The translations under genes were made by a program, and so were the position numbers. The notes under the pieces were generated by a model. It ran no database searches. It was not told the origin of the DNA and was given only the letters and a program-made list of their open reading frames with translations. A stretch of 64,000 bases of DNA from Pomphorhynchus laevis (Eukaryota > Acanthocephala > Palaeacanthocephala > Echinorhynchida > Pomphorhynchidae): contig WNNJ02001536.1 in assembly GCA_012934845.2 (NCBI GenBank), positions 1 through 64,000 on the forward strand, written 5' to 3'. Within the stretch, counting starts at the first letter, position 1, and each line of letters begins with the position of its first letter. Positions 22,140 to 32,871 of the stretch are shown here, one piece after another.

Positions 22140-22765
22140 ATATCTCATTCGATTCCCAACATGGTTTTAGGTCAGGTCGTTCCTATTTAACTAATTTAAT
22201 AAATGCTCGTAAACGATGGTGCAGTATTGTGAGTTATGGATATTGGGGCGATATTATTTTTCTTGACTTCTCCAAGGCTTTTGATAGAGTTCCACATGAG
22301 GGTATTGTAAACTTATTAGGAAATTACGGTTTTTCAGTTCTACTTAGCGAATTGATTAGAATTTTCTCAAAACTACGATCGTTGCATCGTGTTAAAGGAT
22401 CCTTTTTAAACATTAGTAGTTTATTTTCGGGGTGCCATGGGGTTCTGCGCTTGAACCTTTATTATTAATAATATTTATCAATGATCTACTTATTCGTCTC
22501 CAGAATGAGTCCTTAGCATTTGCTGATGATTTGAAGATGGAGAATAATTCGCAATTCTTCGAATTGCTTGTCACTACAGGAATATCTTGATAATTTTTAG
22601 AAATTGTAAGAAGCATCTAAATTCACAAAATTGTGTTATTATAAGACTTGGGCGACATTCAGTAGATCAGTGTATAGGATAGAGGGGTTAGCTTGAGTGT
22701 GGTCTCACAACATAAGAATTTAAGGATAATTGTACATATATCCCTGAAAACTAAATTGAATAGTG
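22140..22765 (+). mobile_element. CR1-like LINE RT fragment
   Basis: Encodes DSQHGFRSGRSYLTNL, IIFLDFSKAFDRVPHE (motif A), then in other frames a motif B region, LIIFINDLL and LAFADDLK (motif C), and HKNLRIIVH. Several frame changes make it a relic. It is interrupted at about 22770 by another LINE 3' end and resumes at 23093-23228 (KIGVLTRLCKSLVRPHFEY). Confidence 0.82.
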
Positions 22766-22770
22766 ATATG

Positions 22771-23092
22771 TGCTTCCTTTTCTTGATAATTCTCGTCCTG
22801 TTTACTGCTCCTTGCGTTCCTGTAATTCCCTTCTTTTACATGTCCCAAACTACTCTACCTCCTTTGGACTCCGGTCCTTCCTGGTGGCTGCTCCTCTATC
22901 GTGGAATCATCTGCCCATTCATATACGCCAATCAACTTCCCTGCAGTGCTTCAAACGACAAATCCGATCCCATTTTAACAATTTATCTGTATGACTTTTT
23001 CATTTTTATTTGTGGACTTGTAAGCGTACAGCTTGTACGCATTTGCCACATTAAATACATTTGTATTATTATTAAAAAAAATATTATTATTA
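22771..23092 (+). mobile_element. 5'-truncated LINE 3' end inserted in another LINE
   Basis: Encodes FLDNSRPVYCSLRSCNSLLLH...LPIHIRQSTSLQCFKRQIR, then a 3' UTR and an (ATT)n tail. TATGTGC occurs on both sides (about 22765-22771 and 23091-23097) and looks like the 7-bp target duplication. It is the counterpart of 6447-6840. Confidence 0.78.
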
Positions 23093-23228
23093 TGTGCGTC
23101 GTAAATCGATACGTGTATTGTATTGCATTAAGAATTCATTTATAAAGATGAAAATTGGCGTGCTTACAAGATTGTGTAAATCATTGGTCAGACCACACTT
23201 TGAATATAGTTTAATAATAAAGATTTTC
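23091..23228 (+). repeat. 138-bp direct repeat, left copy
   Basis: Starts TATGTGCGTCGTAAATCG and ends AAAGATTTTC. Repeated at 24371-24508 with about one difference. Both copies are host-side sequence (older CR1 LINE) flanking the RLE-LINE piece. Confidence 0.92.
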
Positions 23229-24370
23229 TAAACCTTTTTCTTAATAAAGATTTTCTTTTTCTTAATAAAGATTTTCTTATCTTCAAAAAAAATTATTATT
23301 ATTATGTGCGTCATACAATCAAAACAAATTAAACAGCAAGCGACATGTCGTGATAAAATACAAAACAAACGGTTGTCAGATGCCCTTCTCAAAATGGATA
23401 TAGTTGCCCAAACCGCAACCAAACATGCTCGTAGAGAAGGCGCATCATCGTGGCTAAGCGCCCTGCCCTTAAAAACTGAAAAATTCTACTTGTCTCCAAG
23501 GGAGTTCAGAGACGCCATCTCAGCACGCTATGGACAAACCCCGTCAGACCTGATCGGCAGAGCATGCCCATGTGGCGAACAACTGTCGCTGGGGCACGGA
23601 CTTTCATGTCCAAAAGGTGGATTGCCATCTATTCGGCATGACTCCGTTCGGGACGAAATTGCCAGGGAATTGGCGTCAATCGGTCGTGACGTTGAGGTTG
23701 AACCAGTGCTGCAACCTGTTCCAGACAACTTACATCTCGACACGGCAACAACATGTCGTGATTATGGTGCCCGACTTGATATATCCTGCCTAGGCTTAGG
23801 AAACGAGCGATTCGAGCGGACGTTCTTCGACGTCAACGTATTTAATATTTTTGCTCAGTCGTACGTCAGCCGGCCAGTCGATCCAGCATTTGACTACAAT
23901 GTGTCGCGAAAAAATGCCAAATATCTAGAAAGGGTGACGAAAGTAGAGCACGGTAAATTCATTCCGCTGATATTTTCTTCGTCAGGTGGTATGGGAAAGG
24001 AGTCGCAAGCCTTGATAAAGCGGATAGCAACGGCAAAAGCGCAAAGGGGTATTATTGAATACGCGCATGCCGTGACACACTTAAAGCGTCGCATCTCATT
24101 CATAATAGCCCGATCGGCCTCCGCATGCCTCAGAAGCGCGCGATCACAATCAAAAATCAAACAATTCGCGAACCAAAGCGCCCGAACAGCCGTGGACACT
24201 TGTGGTGAACTCGGTAAAACAATCAGATGGCGCGACGAAGAAGGTGACGAACTTTGCCAATTGCAACAATTGTATATATAAACAAATGATCGCTCAATCG
24301 TCTAGTGGGCCCATTTGCGGGAATCCCTTTTTTGTAAATTTATTAAATAAATTTATTATTAAAAAAATAT
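23229..24370 (+). mobile_element. RLE-type LINE, 3' fragment
   Basis: A 5'-truncated relative of the element at 18915-22000, on the opposite strand. The 3' UTR ends TTTATTATTAAAAAAATATT, much like the larger copy. Two TTCTTAATAAAGATTTTC units lie just upstream. It sits exactly between the 138-bp direct repeats. Confidence 0.85.
23304..24281 (+). CDS. RLE LINE C-terminal protein (restriction-like endonuclease)
   Basis: 325 residues. It has no RT. It begins just after the RT thumb (LPLKTEKFYLSPREFRDAISARYG) and contains CPCG...H...C (CCHC), RHD in place of RHN, GARLDI and FFDVNVFN as the nuclease Asp pair, then EHGKFIPLIFSSSGGMGKE. About 20 residues longer at the C-terminus than the other copy. 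The first codons (ATGTGCGTC) come from the flanking repeat, so the start is fortuitous and the fragment is 5'-truncated. The frame is open to its end. Confidence 0.85.
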   Translation: MCVIQSKQIKQQATCRDKIQNKRLSDALLKMDIVAQTATKHARREGASSWLSALPLKTEKFYLSPREFRDAISARYGQTPSDLIGRACPCGEQLSLGHGLSCPKGGLPSIRHDSVRDEIARELASIGRDVEVEPVLQPVPDNLHLDTATTCRDYGARLDISCLGLGNERFERTFFDVNVFNIFAQSYVSRPVDPAFDYNVSRKNAKYLERVTKVEHGKFIPLIFSSSGGMGKESQALIKRIATAKAQRGIIEYAHAVTHLKRRISFIIARSASACLRSARSQSKIKQFANQSARTAVDTCGELGKTIRWRDEEGDELCQLQQLYI

Positions 24371-24508
24371 TATGTGCGTCGTAAATCGATACGTGTATTG
24401 TATTGCATTAAGCATTCATTTATAAAGATGAAAATTGGCGTGCTTACAAGATTGTGTAAATCATTGGTCAGACCACACTTTGAATATAGTTTAATAATAA
24501 AGATTTTC
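24371..24508 (+). repeat. 138-bp direct repeat, right copy
   Basis: Partner of 23091-23228. Confidence 0.92.
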
Positions 24509-24665
24509 GTAAGCAAAAAATACATGGATAATGAGTCATATTAAATAAGAAAAGGTAAAGAAAACACGTCATAACAACTTCTGACTCTTCTACTGTTGTC
24601 TTCTACCATCATGGCCTCAGGTCTAGTGAGATCTGAGCCCAACAGCCAATCCAACACGCCGCTCT

Positions 24666-25488
24666 TCAACTGAACCACCCAGAGTCATTCACCCCCCCCG
24701 AAGAGTCCAATCGGAGCGGACTATGCTGGGATAAACACGAGATGAACAGCTTGAGAAACCTTAGCTTTTGCTCTGGGGGACGTCCTCTTAAAAAGAAAAC
24801 TAATCCCGAGTTAGCCCAGGTGCCCCAGAGGTGCGCTTGGATTTTCCCTATTAATGACATATACTGGGCCCGTTTCAGGGCCCTCCTAGCTCTATTCAGG
24901 ATTCGTTTAAGTCTATCCATGTCAACTTTCGCCGACCAGTTCACCGTACTTGTGAACTCCAGGTATTTTACTCGACTCGTGAAGACAGGGAGGGGTTGAT
25001 TAGTCAAAATGGAGGAGAGGGCAGAAAGTGCTAATCTCTTAAATTTTTGCTTTGTTGCAGGGGCACCATGATAGACAACAACCTGCGATTTGACGGAGTT
25101 AAAAATAGGATTTGACCGGGCTAACTGGTCTTTTAATCTTAAAAAGAATCGGCTGATGTCCGAGACTATGTCATTGCACCTGCGTCCAGAAAACAGGGAT
25201 GTGGTATCATCAGCGTATACCATTAGACGTTGTTCGCGTTTAAATATTTTAAAGAGTTCAATGGAGGCAGCAAGAAATATAGGAGAGAGTGGAGCTTTGA
25301 GGCACACCTGTAATAGGGCAGAACTGACGCGCATCAGGGTTGTCTTTATAAAACAATCGCTTGGTGTACATCAGTATCTCCACTCTGTTAACAATTCTCG
25401 AAGACAATCCGAGGGACGTGAGAGAAGAGATAACAAAATGAATGGATATGCGGTCAAATGCAGCGGAAAAATCAAGGAAAACAGCCAC
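24666..25488 (-). pseudogene. I-like LINE reverse transcriptase (broken)
   Basis: Two overlapping frames. The first (25488-25258) has VFLDFSAAFDRISIHF, which is motif A. The second (25334-24666) has LMVYADDTTSLFSG, which is motif C with YADD intact, then KSQVVVYHG, VKYLEF and a basic C-terminal region (RLKRILNRARRALKRAQ). A frameshift lies between motif A and motif C. The second copy of the family at 51134-52213 shows the same layout. Confidence 0.85.
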
Positions 25489-26366
25489 AGCGAGTTGATG
25501 ACTATTCTCATGACAAAACCGATGAACTTTACAAACCGCTAAATGGACCGAGCGACCTTTGACGAGCCCACGGAAACCAGGTGGGATTAAATTACGCCTA
25601 CTCAGATGAACGCGGATTCTACGCGCAAGCGTTTTTCGTAGATCGAGAGGAGGGAATTTTGAATCGAAATGGGCTGCAGGTCTTTAGGCAAGAGACTGGA
25701 TACTTTTTAGGTATAAACATTCTTCTACTAATGTTGATGCCGGCCACATCAGATGCGGTGGCTAATAGCATTGTAACGGCCACCTCCCTTCTTTGTTCTA
25801 CTTTCAAAAGCTGACAGACACGAGAAGAGAGTGGAGCGACGGATTTGGAGGTTCCCGGAAGAGGCCCCCAGGCATTGAGAATATCTGTGACAGATAAGTC
25901 TCTACTACTGAAGTCTCCCCAAGACGGGATTGGTTGCGGTAATTGTGTGGCTCTATAAATGTGTAGGGATAGTGACTCCTCAAAAACTTAGTCAAGACCT
26001 ATATTACCAATTCAACCCAATGCCCTATCCTTTGAACAGACAAATTTCTCCCTCTTGAATATCTTCCAGAAGGAAGACTGTGATGGATTAAGGGAAGCAA
26101 TGCCAGCCCTATCCTTACCCAGTTGGAACCTATATCTAGTGCTCCAATATTCTTATAAGAGAACTTGCCTGGCAGAAGCAGAGAAATTGGGGAGTCGGAG
26201 CAAATATGCTAAGGTCTTGAGCTTTGTCAGAGTGGGTCTGAAAATACGACCTTTATAAGTTGTTGAAAGCAATGCGATGGCTTGCGAGGAGATGTAGAAA
26301 TTAAATTTGGTTTAACTCTCATTACCAATTCGAGGGAAGCGTTGGATAGCTGCCTGAAAGAAAGTC

Positions 26367-26840
26367 TTATCTGATAGGGTCAAAGTGGAATCTCCTTCGA
26401 AGCAGCGTATCCTCTTCTATCCGCCTGCGAATTAGGTCATGAGAGGTGGACAGATGTTGTCGCGACTGCTGCGTACGGAAAGGTTTTATCAACCACTTCT
26501 CATGGAGCAGTAATAAGTCGAGGAGTGAATTCGTTGATGTGCAATGAAATGTGGGGGACTGTGGTTTATGAATAAAATAACCGTTCCTGACTCTGCGGAG
26601 TGCTGCATTAATCCAACGACCAGTTCTGTCGTTGAAGTCACCTAGTACCATGTCGTAACCGCTGTCGATAATCCTATCCAGAAGGTCACGGTTCTTGTGA
26701 ATCTCCCCTGGACGGATGTGGACATTGGCTAGACTGAGGCGTTTATCGTTCTTACTGAGTGAAACTACTAAACAAGAAAGGGCTGGACAAGAATAATTTA
26801 AAAGGAGGAAGGATCTCAAAGAGCATTTAACTAAGGACAA
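26367..26840 (-). pseudogene. I-like LINE APE endonuclease fragment
   Basis: 157 residues with RLSLANVHIRPGEIHKNR, MVLGDFNDRTGRW (the GDFN metal-binding motif) and TSTNSLLDLLL followed by SHDLIRRRIE. This corresponds to the second half of an APE nuclease. The N-terminal half with the QET motif lies upstream in another frame. It is nearly the same protein as 50050-50346. Confidence 0.85.
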
Positions 26841-27074
26841 GAGTTCTTGAAATTAAGAGGAGTGAGGAGGGGTATGTTCGGAGTATAGTGGGAACAAATG
26901 TGCTTAGGGATGAATCGAGTAATGTCCTAAGGGCATACGGATAGACCGTGTCTCCTGAAGGACTATAACATGTGCATCTCTACCAGATATAAGTCTAAGG
27001 GCAGAAGCTCTTCCCGAATTCCACTGAAGGATATTCAGTGAAAAAGGTTCTCGAGTACTCTGCATTGTGTTAGG

Positions 27075-27419
27075 TCAGCTGTATGGGATTGCCACATCCC
27101 TAGATGGAGCCAGGGGTGGAAGGGTTACCCCCCCCTCACCATTGGCGCTATCCAAGGTGGGCACTTGCCCACGAGCATTATCTTCATTTCCCTGGGAGGC
27201 CTGTTGTAGCAATTTTCCAATCTTCAATGGAGGAACATAGTGAGTGGCCCCACCACTTTTCTTCGATTTCTTCGATACTGGGACGACCGGCGATAAAATT
27301 TCAGGAGCTGTTAAAAGTGTAGCAAGCATGCTACTTATAAGTTTCTCCATTCCAATAATGTATATCTGCGTATATACTCTGCAGATACGAGCTTTTGAAC
27401 AATTAGATCCCCAGTGCAT
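27075..27419 (-). pseudogene. I-like LINE ORF1 C-terminus
   Basis: 114 residues, Lys/Ser-rich (VSKKSKKSGG), with VPTLDSANGEGG near the end. A matching stretch lies between ORF1 and ORF2 in the other copy at about 49645-49735. It ends just before the ORF2 start. Confidence 0.6.
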
Positions 27420-27802
27420 CCAGACGTGGCAGACGTTGCAATGGGGTTAGAAAATGTTGTCCTCTTCAACTATTGAGAAGAGAATGTTATAACCTGGGAA
27501 AGGGTTGCAAGCTTAGGATAACGGTAGACTGTGCCCGGATTTCGCCGAGCAGAAAGCAACTGGAATAAGGAAAACATTATTGTCTTTCAGAGTCCTAACA
27601 TTCGAGAGTTTGAACAAGGATTTTAGAGCTTGAAGGTCATCATATTCCAGATGAGGAGGGAAGTTCGATATTCTCAATGTCGATAGAATAGGTTTATGCT
27701 CGATTATTCCAAGACCATTGAGATTACCCTTGAAAAAATTAACGTAATTAATTGCTAACTCATTGGTAGCAAATTAGATTTTTATAGTTTAGTCATACAT
27801 TT

Positions 27803-28036
27803 TCACAGAATTAAAAATATCCTGTTAGGATAATCACTTACAAACCTTCTTAGAAATATTGAGAAGAGCTTATGTCGCTCTTGAGGCTGAGTTGGTTTGA
27901 TAATAATTATGTTCCTTAACTTCGGAATAGAGGGAAATTCCGCGTTAATCATAATACCATCGGGAGATAATAAACCACTTACCTTAGAGTCTGTATTTAA
28001 GGAAGTTACCTGAGAATTGAAGGAATTACCATCCAT
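27803..28036 (-). pseudogene. I-like LINE ORF1 N-terminus
   Basis: 77 residues. IIIIKPTQPQERHKLFSIFL matches VIIKLLKPLEKEKLYNVFL in the other copy (48691 on). The frame stops before the RNA-binding/zinc-knuckle part. Confidence 0.65.
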
Positions 28037-28089
28037 TTCTGAATATAGTTTTCAAGCGAGTTATCCAATAACTAAAAAGGAGTTTCGTG

Positions 28090-28500
28090 ATTATGAATCA
28101 GTCCAAATGCGAGCCACGATGTTGTGTAGGTTGGGCACTTCATATGCTATAATGTTGTAAACCCAAAAATTATTTGTCAACAATGAGAGAAATTGTGCAT
28201 GCTTCTGATGCTTACCCATCGGATACCATATAAGCTCGTAAATTTCGACATATAGGACAACGCCGGGCATTATATAAACTTCATCATAGTAATTTACACG
28301 CAAATATATCGATTAACGCATAGGGTTTTAAATCTTTGGAACGCTTCACCTGAGAAAATTGCCCCTACGTCAAAGATTTTCAATATGATATGTCGCAATT
28401 GGATTAATCTTGGAACATCAAACTAGAGATACATATGACCTATACAAACTGTCACTGAGGCTATGATATGTAGCTGTATAATTTAACAAATTATACAGAT
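28090..28500 (+). mobile_element. CR1-like LINE 3' relic
   Basis: Decayed coding for FYKL-like HHSNLHANISIN and LNLWNASPEKIAP, the usual C-terminal block of CR1/Rex LINEs, followed by an AT-rich tail. Multiple stops. Confidence 0.55.
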
Positions 28501-28571
28501 CATATTGTTTATTTAATTATAAAAAAATTCGCTTAAGAGTGTAAATTTATTTTTAATAATATTTTGTTGAT

Positions 28572-28844
28572 TTATTTAACTATTTTCTGTTTGATTTTAT
28601 TTATATAGTAACCTAGTTTTAAATATGTATCTATAAAATTATTCAAATGATATTGAAGAAAGTCAATATCATTACATATTATGGGAATTCTTAAAGTTTT
28701 TATTCGCATACTCAATTTTGCTGAAATTATGGATCGAAGAAAACAACCGATGACTGATTGTATGATGTGTGATGATATATGAATAAGGATTTTTGAATTA
28801 GTGTGTATATAAAAGCGTGTTTTACTATGACATCTCATTTTCAT
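28572..28844 (-). pseudogene. N-terminal-EN PLE, C-terminal fragment
   Basis: 90 residues. The end (ICNDIDFLQYHLNNFIDTYLKLGYY) closely matches the C-terminus of the PLE at 62714-63367 (ICNDIGFLQNHLNNLIDTYFKLGYY). A 3' scrap of the same family on the opposite strand. No RT motifs are kept. Confidence 0.85.
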
Positions 28845-28859
28845 CGCCTAGTTTGTTCA

Positions 28860-29925
28860 ATTATTCGGTAATATAATTTTTTCAGCAATAACTGTATAGT
28901 CAATAACTGTATACACTACTTTATGCAGAGTAACTTTATCTAAAAAGAATGTAATTCCTATTGTATGCTTTGAAATAAGTAATTAGATGGTACTGGTAAA
29001 ATTTTTCATTTTCAGTTAGCATCTAACCACTCGATTTTTTATTTGAACATAAAAATAACAATAAATAAGTATAATAAATAAATGAATATAAATAAATAAA
29101 AATTAAGAATAAATAAATATAAATTCCATAAATAAAACATTAATTAATCAATGAATAAAATAAATAATAAATAATATGAACAAATAAACATAAATATAGC
29201 ATTAATAAGATTATTTATAGCATAAATAACATGTAATTTATTTATATAAATAACATAAATATAAAATGTATAAAATATTATATTATTATTTATTATTTAT
29301 CTTTATTTTTATTTATATAGTAAAAAATACAGTTAGGTTATCTAATATAAATAATGTATTAATTCAAAAATAAAAATATCACATTTGTTTAAAAAACTAA
29401 GTTTTCAATTAAATCAGTGTGTAATTAAAAGTTTTTAATTGCGTAACTTGAACTATTTTGTGTTATTGCTCATTGAAACGCAAACAGACTATTTGATTGT
29501 ACTTACCAATAAATATTAGAACAAACTGTTACTTAACAATTCAATCAGGTAAAAATTTATATATTGGAACCATTTAATAAATAGTGATATTATCGTTGGT
29601 CGATGATAAGTAGCCAAATTTAATCTATTCTCAATTAGATTTTTTATTATTTATATTTAAGAATATATGCTCTTTGCCTCAGAAACAAAATCAATTGCAG
29701 CTCTATTTTTTAAGCGCGGAAAGAAGTTTAAAAAATGTTGGGTATGAGTTGTTATTCAAACAAAATTATTTTAGTTTCGTTAATATTCTCATCATTATTT
29801 TACTACAAATCTAAAGACGTTTTTTTGTATAATACTTTATAAAATTTCACTCGTTATGTTTAGCTTAAGGAGCAATCAAAAAATTAGGTGATTTATGTAT
29901 TTTTTCGTTTGTACTATATATATTT
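28860..29925. other. AT-rich DNA with (TAAA)n-like low complexity
   Basis: 29040-29320 is mostly AAATAAATA-type simple sequence. No gene recognised. Confidence 0.7.
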
Positions 29926-29929
29926 TAAT

Positions 29930-30105
29930 TAAGAAATACTGGAACTGGATCAAAGAAAAGAGGATAATTTTATTTGGTATTTCGCTAACCTCTGCTAGCA
30001 TCTTCTGAAAATTTATTTTTAATTATTAATTTTCCGAAGATGCTAAGAGAGGTTAGCGAAATATAAAAAAAATTTCCTCCTTTCTTTGATCTAGCTCTAA
30101 TAATT
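29930..30105. repeat. Inverted-repeat element with two hammerhead-like motifs
   Basis: Arms of about 75 bp begin with CTGGATCAAAGAAAAGAGG and end with CTTTGATCTAG. Each arm carries a GAAGATGCTA...GTTAGCGAAATA motif (minus at about 29976-30009, plus at about 30034-30065). The leading CUGANGA box is altered in both (CAGAAGA and CCGAAGA). Related elements are at 47160-47500. Confidence 0.75.
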
Positions 30106-30209
30106 ATTTATCAATAAGGATCATTATCAACTATATATATTATATATACAATCTATGGAATTATCAGTAAATTAATCCAGAAAACAAAAACTTCTAATTT
30201 ATTAAAACA

Positions 30210-31930
30210 ACGCGTTTCGAAAAATTACTTGCTCATGTGATTACACTTTTTTTAATTAATGAATTATTAAAGTAAAAAACAAAATTACACCAAATATTTT
30301 CTGCAGTATATATCTTGATTCCGGCATGAAAGAATTCAGCGAATATCAATCACATACCAAAATTCCAATTATCATGGTACATGATATTCATGATACTTAT
30401 TTAGCATTTTATCACTCATGATTTGTCCTATCCAATATTGCTCCGTTTGTTTCCTTTCATAGATATTTTTAAACCCTCCTTGTACAATTTGCGTTGATAA
30501 TATATGATTTGAAAACTCAATTTTGTGACTAACCACTCCATCAAATCCTATTTTGTTCTTTAGAATATCAGCACGTCTATTGTTCATTCTCAAGTTTAAT
30601 TGTCTACCGCTCTCTCCGATATACTGTTTTTGACAATCATTGCATGTTGATAAATATATTATATCCTTTGATTTACAAATATGGTTACCTCTTGTTTTGT
30701 ACGTTAACCCGGTGTGTTGACTCTTAAATGTGTTTGTAACATTCACTATATCCGCACAACATTTACATCTTTTATCTTTACATGGAGCTGAGCTACCCAT
30801 ACTTTTCGTCGCTTCTGTCATATTTTTAATTTTTGAATGTACAATTTGACTTTTAATGTTTTTGTTGTTTTTAAAATACACCTTAACTCTGTTTAGGCTG
30901 CTCAAATTTCGATATTTGTTTGTGTTTAGTAATTTGTTAATATTTTCAAACGCTGCGTTATACTCTAGAATACAATTAATATTCCTATTGTCCTCCGAGC
31001 AGGCTTCCTCTTCGCGGTTGTTCAGCAAAATTGATCTGTTCATTTTCCTAACTCTGCTGTACTGTGTAAGGCACTGTCTATGAGAATATCCCAAATTTTT
31101 TAATTGATCCATTAATATTTTACTATTTGATTCAAATTGGGATTCCTTGCTGCATATTTTCCTGCTCCGGATAAATTCATTGTATATCAATGTTTTTTGG
31201 TCTTTAGTGGATGAAAACTGTTAGCTTGCACAAATGATGACACGTTTGATTCCTTTTCATACAGAGTTGTTTAAATTATTTTGCGCTCATCTCTGTAAAT
31301 AGTAGTATCTAAAAAGCTAGTATTTCCGTTGCTTTCTGGAAAGCTCACGTAAATTACAGTTCATTAAAACGATTTAGATGTGTTACAAGATCATGTAAGC
31401 TTTCAATGTAGTATAGTCACACTATTAAGATGTCGTTGATGCATCTAAACCAAGCTTGAGGTTTAAGTCTTCGAGTTTTAGATACTGCTCATCAATATCA
31501 GCAACATATAGGTTGACGTATACGGGTGCTACCGATGTCACCATTGCAGTGCCGTTCTTTTGTATAAATAATCTATCGTTAAATTCAAAACAGTTGATTT
31601 TGAGTATTAGCTCGAGAAGTTCTCAAGTTTTGTCAATTTCATTTTGTTCATAATCCCTTTAAACCATCATTTTCTACACTGCATCAATTCCCATCATTGT
31701 GTCGATTGATATATATATAGCGACTCTACATCAAGCGTTGCAAATATTGAGTGTTTATGTATTGTTAGTTCCTTGTTCTGTAATTTTCGAAGAAAATCAT
31801 CGGTGCTCCTAATATGTGATTGAACATGATCAAGTAATGGTTGTAGTTGTTTACTGATGTATTTAGATATATTCTCACTCCATGTACTACAGTTACAACC
31901 GTTGTATATATAGGCTGTTTATGAATAATT
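30210..31930 (-). mobile_element. Penelope-like element relic (RT plus C-terminal GIY-YIG)
   Basis: Minus strand: decayed RT (about 31920-31200; QKNGTAMVTSVAPVYVNLYVAD matches the PLE GTAMG block), then a 272-residue frame with the endonuclease (31190-30372), then a GAAACGCG-bearing hammerhead remnant at about 30240-30209. The RT part is broken in several places. Confidence 0.85.
30372..31190 (-). CDS. PLE C-terminal region with GIY-YIG endonuclease
   Basis: 272 residues: a basic region, then CKDKRCKCC as a Cys-rich linker, GLTYKTRGNHICKSKDIIYLSTC (GIY position), KQYIGESGRQLNLRMNNRR (YIG and the following helix) and a terminal FKNIYERKQTEQYWIGQ. The fold is complete and uninterrupted although the RT upstream is ruined. 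Same arrangement as in the element at 1006-4408, but clearly diverged from it. Confidence 0.85.
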   Translation of the reverse strand: MIYNEFIRSRKICSKESQFESNSKILMDQLKNLGYSHRQCLTQYSRVRKMNRSILLNNREEEACSEDNRNINCILEYNAAFENINKLLNTNKYRNLSSLNRVKVYFKNNKNIKSQIVHSKIKNMTEATKSMGSSAPCKDKRCKCCADIVNVTNTFKSQHTGLTYKTRGNHICKSKDIIYLSTCNDCQKQYIGESGRQLNLRMNNRRADILKNKIGFDGVVSHKIEFSNHILSTQIVQGGFKNIYERKQTEQYWIGQIMSDKMLNKYHEYHVP

Positions 31931-32004
31931 GTAATCATATATATATATATGATTTGTTGTTTGAACCACCTGTTGTGATCCTTTTTCCATTCGGATTTAA
32001 CTTA

Positions 32005-32087
32005 ATAATTATTTAAACAATTTAATTATTGAAACAGCAGAGAAACAACTCTGCTGTTTCAATAATTAAATTGTTTAAATAATTATA
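32005..32087. repeat. Perfect hairpin, ~38-bp arms
   Basis: Left arm ends GAAACAGCAGAG, loop AAACAA, right arm starts CTCTGCTGTTTC. The arms are AT-rich and fully complementary by eye. It lies between a PLE relic and repeat A. Confidence 0.9.
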
Positions 32088-32159
32088 TATATGATTGTAT
32101 ATATACTATATATACGGTAAATTTTATATACCTACTTATTTTGAAAAATATATACACCT

Positions 32160-32505
32160 GCTTTAGGACACCAAATGGTGTACTCATACATAAATCACTG
32201 TTTTCCTCATTAAGAGGCATAAACACCAGGCAGCATTCTATATATCCTCATCAGATCAAGAAATAGAACCGAATTATTCTCGCAATATTCAAAGTCGCTA
32301 CGTATGCCCAGTCATCCAATGTGTGACGACAAACTTCAACAACGGTAGACGCGTTTCGCTCTAACGGAGCTTATCAGTACCGTGACTCTAATAATCATCC
32401 ATAAGCACCTTAACACACGCTTAAACGTGTTTAAAGCTCGGAAAACAGAACTATCCTTAATCTGAATCATCAGAGGGAATTTAGCATAAACTCTGTGCTA
32501 CTCAT
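32160..32505 (-). repeat. Repeat A, minus copy
   Basis: Reverse copy of the body at 35320-35640, from the CAAATGGTGTACTC end to GGAATTTAGCATAA. Confidence 0.9.
32342..32383 (-). ncRNA. Type I hammerhead motif, family A, minus copy
   Basis: Stem I ACGGTA/TACCGT, core CTGATAA, stem II GCTC/GAGC, GAAA, minimal stem III and site GTC. The stems are perfect, but G8 is A as in the copy at 402, so it is probably inactive. Confidence 0.75.
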
Positions 32506-32829
32506 TCTTGTTGTATATATACAAATTCCTTATTAGTTAAAGATAATTTTCTAAAATTTTGATTTTGAAATCTTTTAAAATTATTAAAGCAAAAGTAAAA
32601 CAAAAAATTAATCACTATTGTTTAATCGGATTAGTTAAGTTTTCTGATTGTTCTAAATAAAATTATTTAAAAACTAATGTACTTTACATTCATAAATTTC
32701 CAACTGAGATTTATCAGTTTACATTGATCTTATCAATGTCAATACATGTGAATGTTATTGATATTATGAATCTCTCAATATTAGTGATTTTTTATATACA
32801 ACGCGTTGTTTTTTATGTATTTAAATGCT

Positions 32830-32871
32830 ATGATTGTATGTTTTCACACCAAACAAAATGACAGACACTAC
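32830..32871 (+). CDS. NSUN4: Possible first coding exon of NSUN4
   Basis: ATG followed by 14 codons (MIVCFHTKQNDRHY), then the donor GTAAGG. The phase (0) matches the acceptor of the next exon at 33488. NSUN4 needs a short N-terminal leader of about this size. No homology supports it, so it is only a candidate. A 5' exon further upstream is equally possible. Confidence 0.3.

Larger units (their letters stand above)
24520..28040 (-). mobile_element. I/Jockey-group LINE, copy 1 (broken)
   Basis: Minus strand: ORF1 start (28036-27803), ORF1 end (27419-27075), APE (26840-26367), RT (25488-24666), then a 3' UTR. Same family as 48500-52305 on the + strand. ORF1 is missing its middle with the zinc knuckles, and ORF2 is broken by frameshifts and stops. 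Confidence 0.85.
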
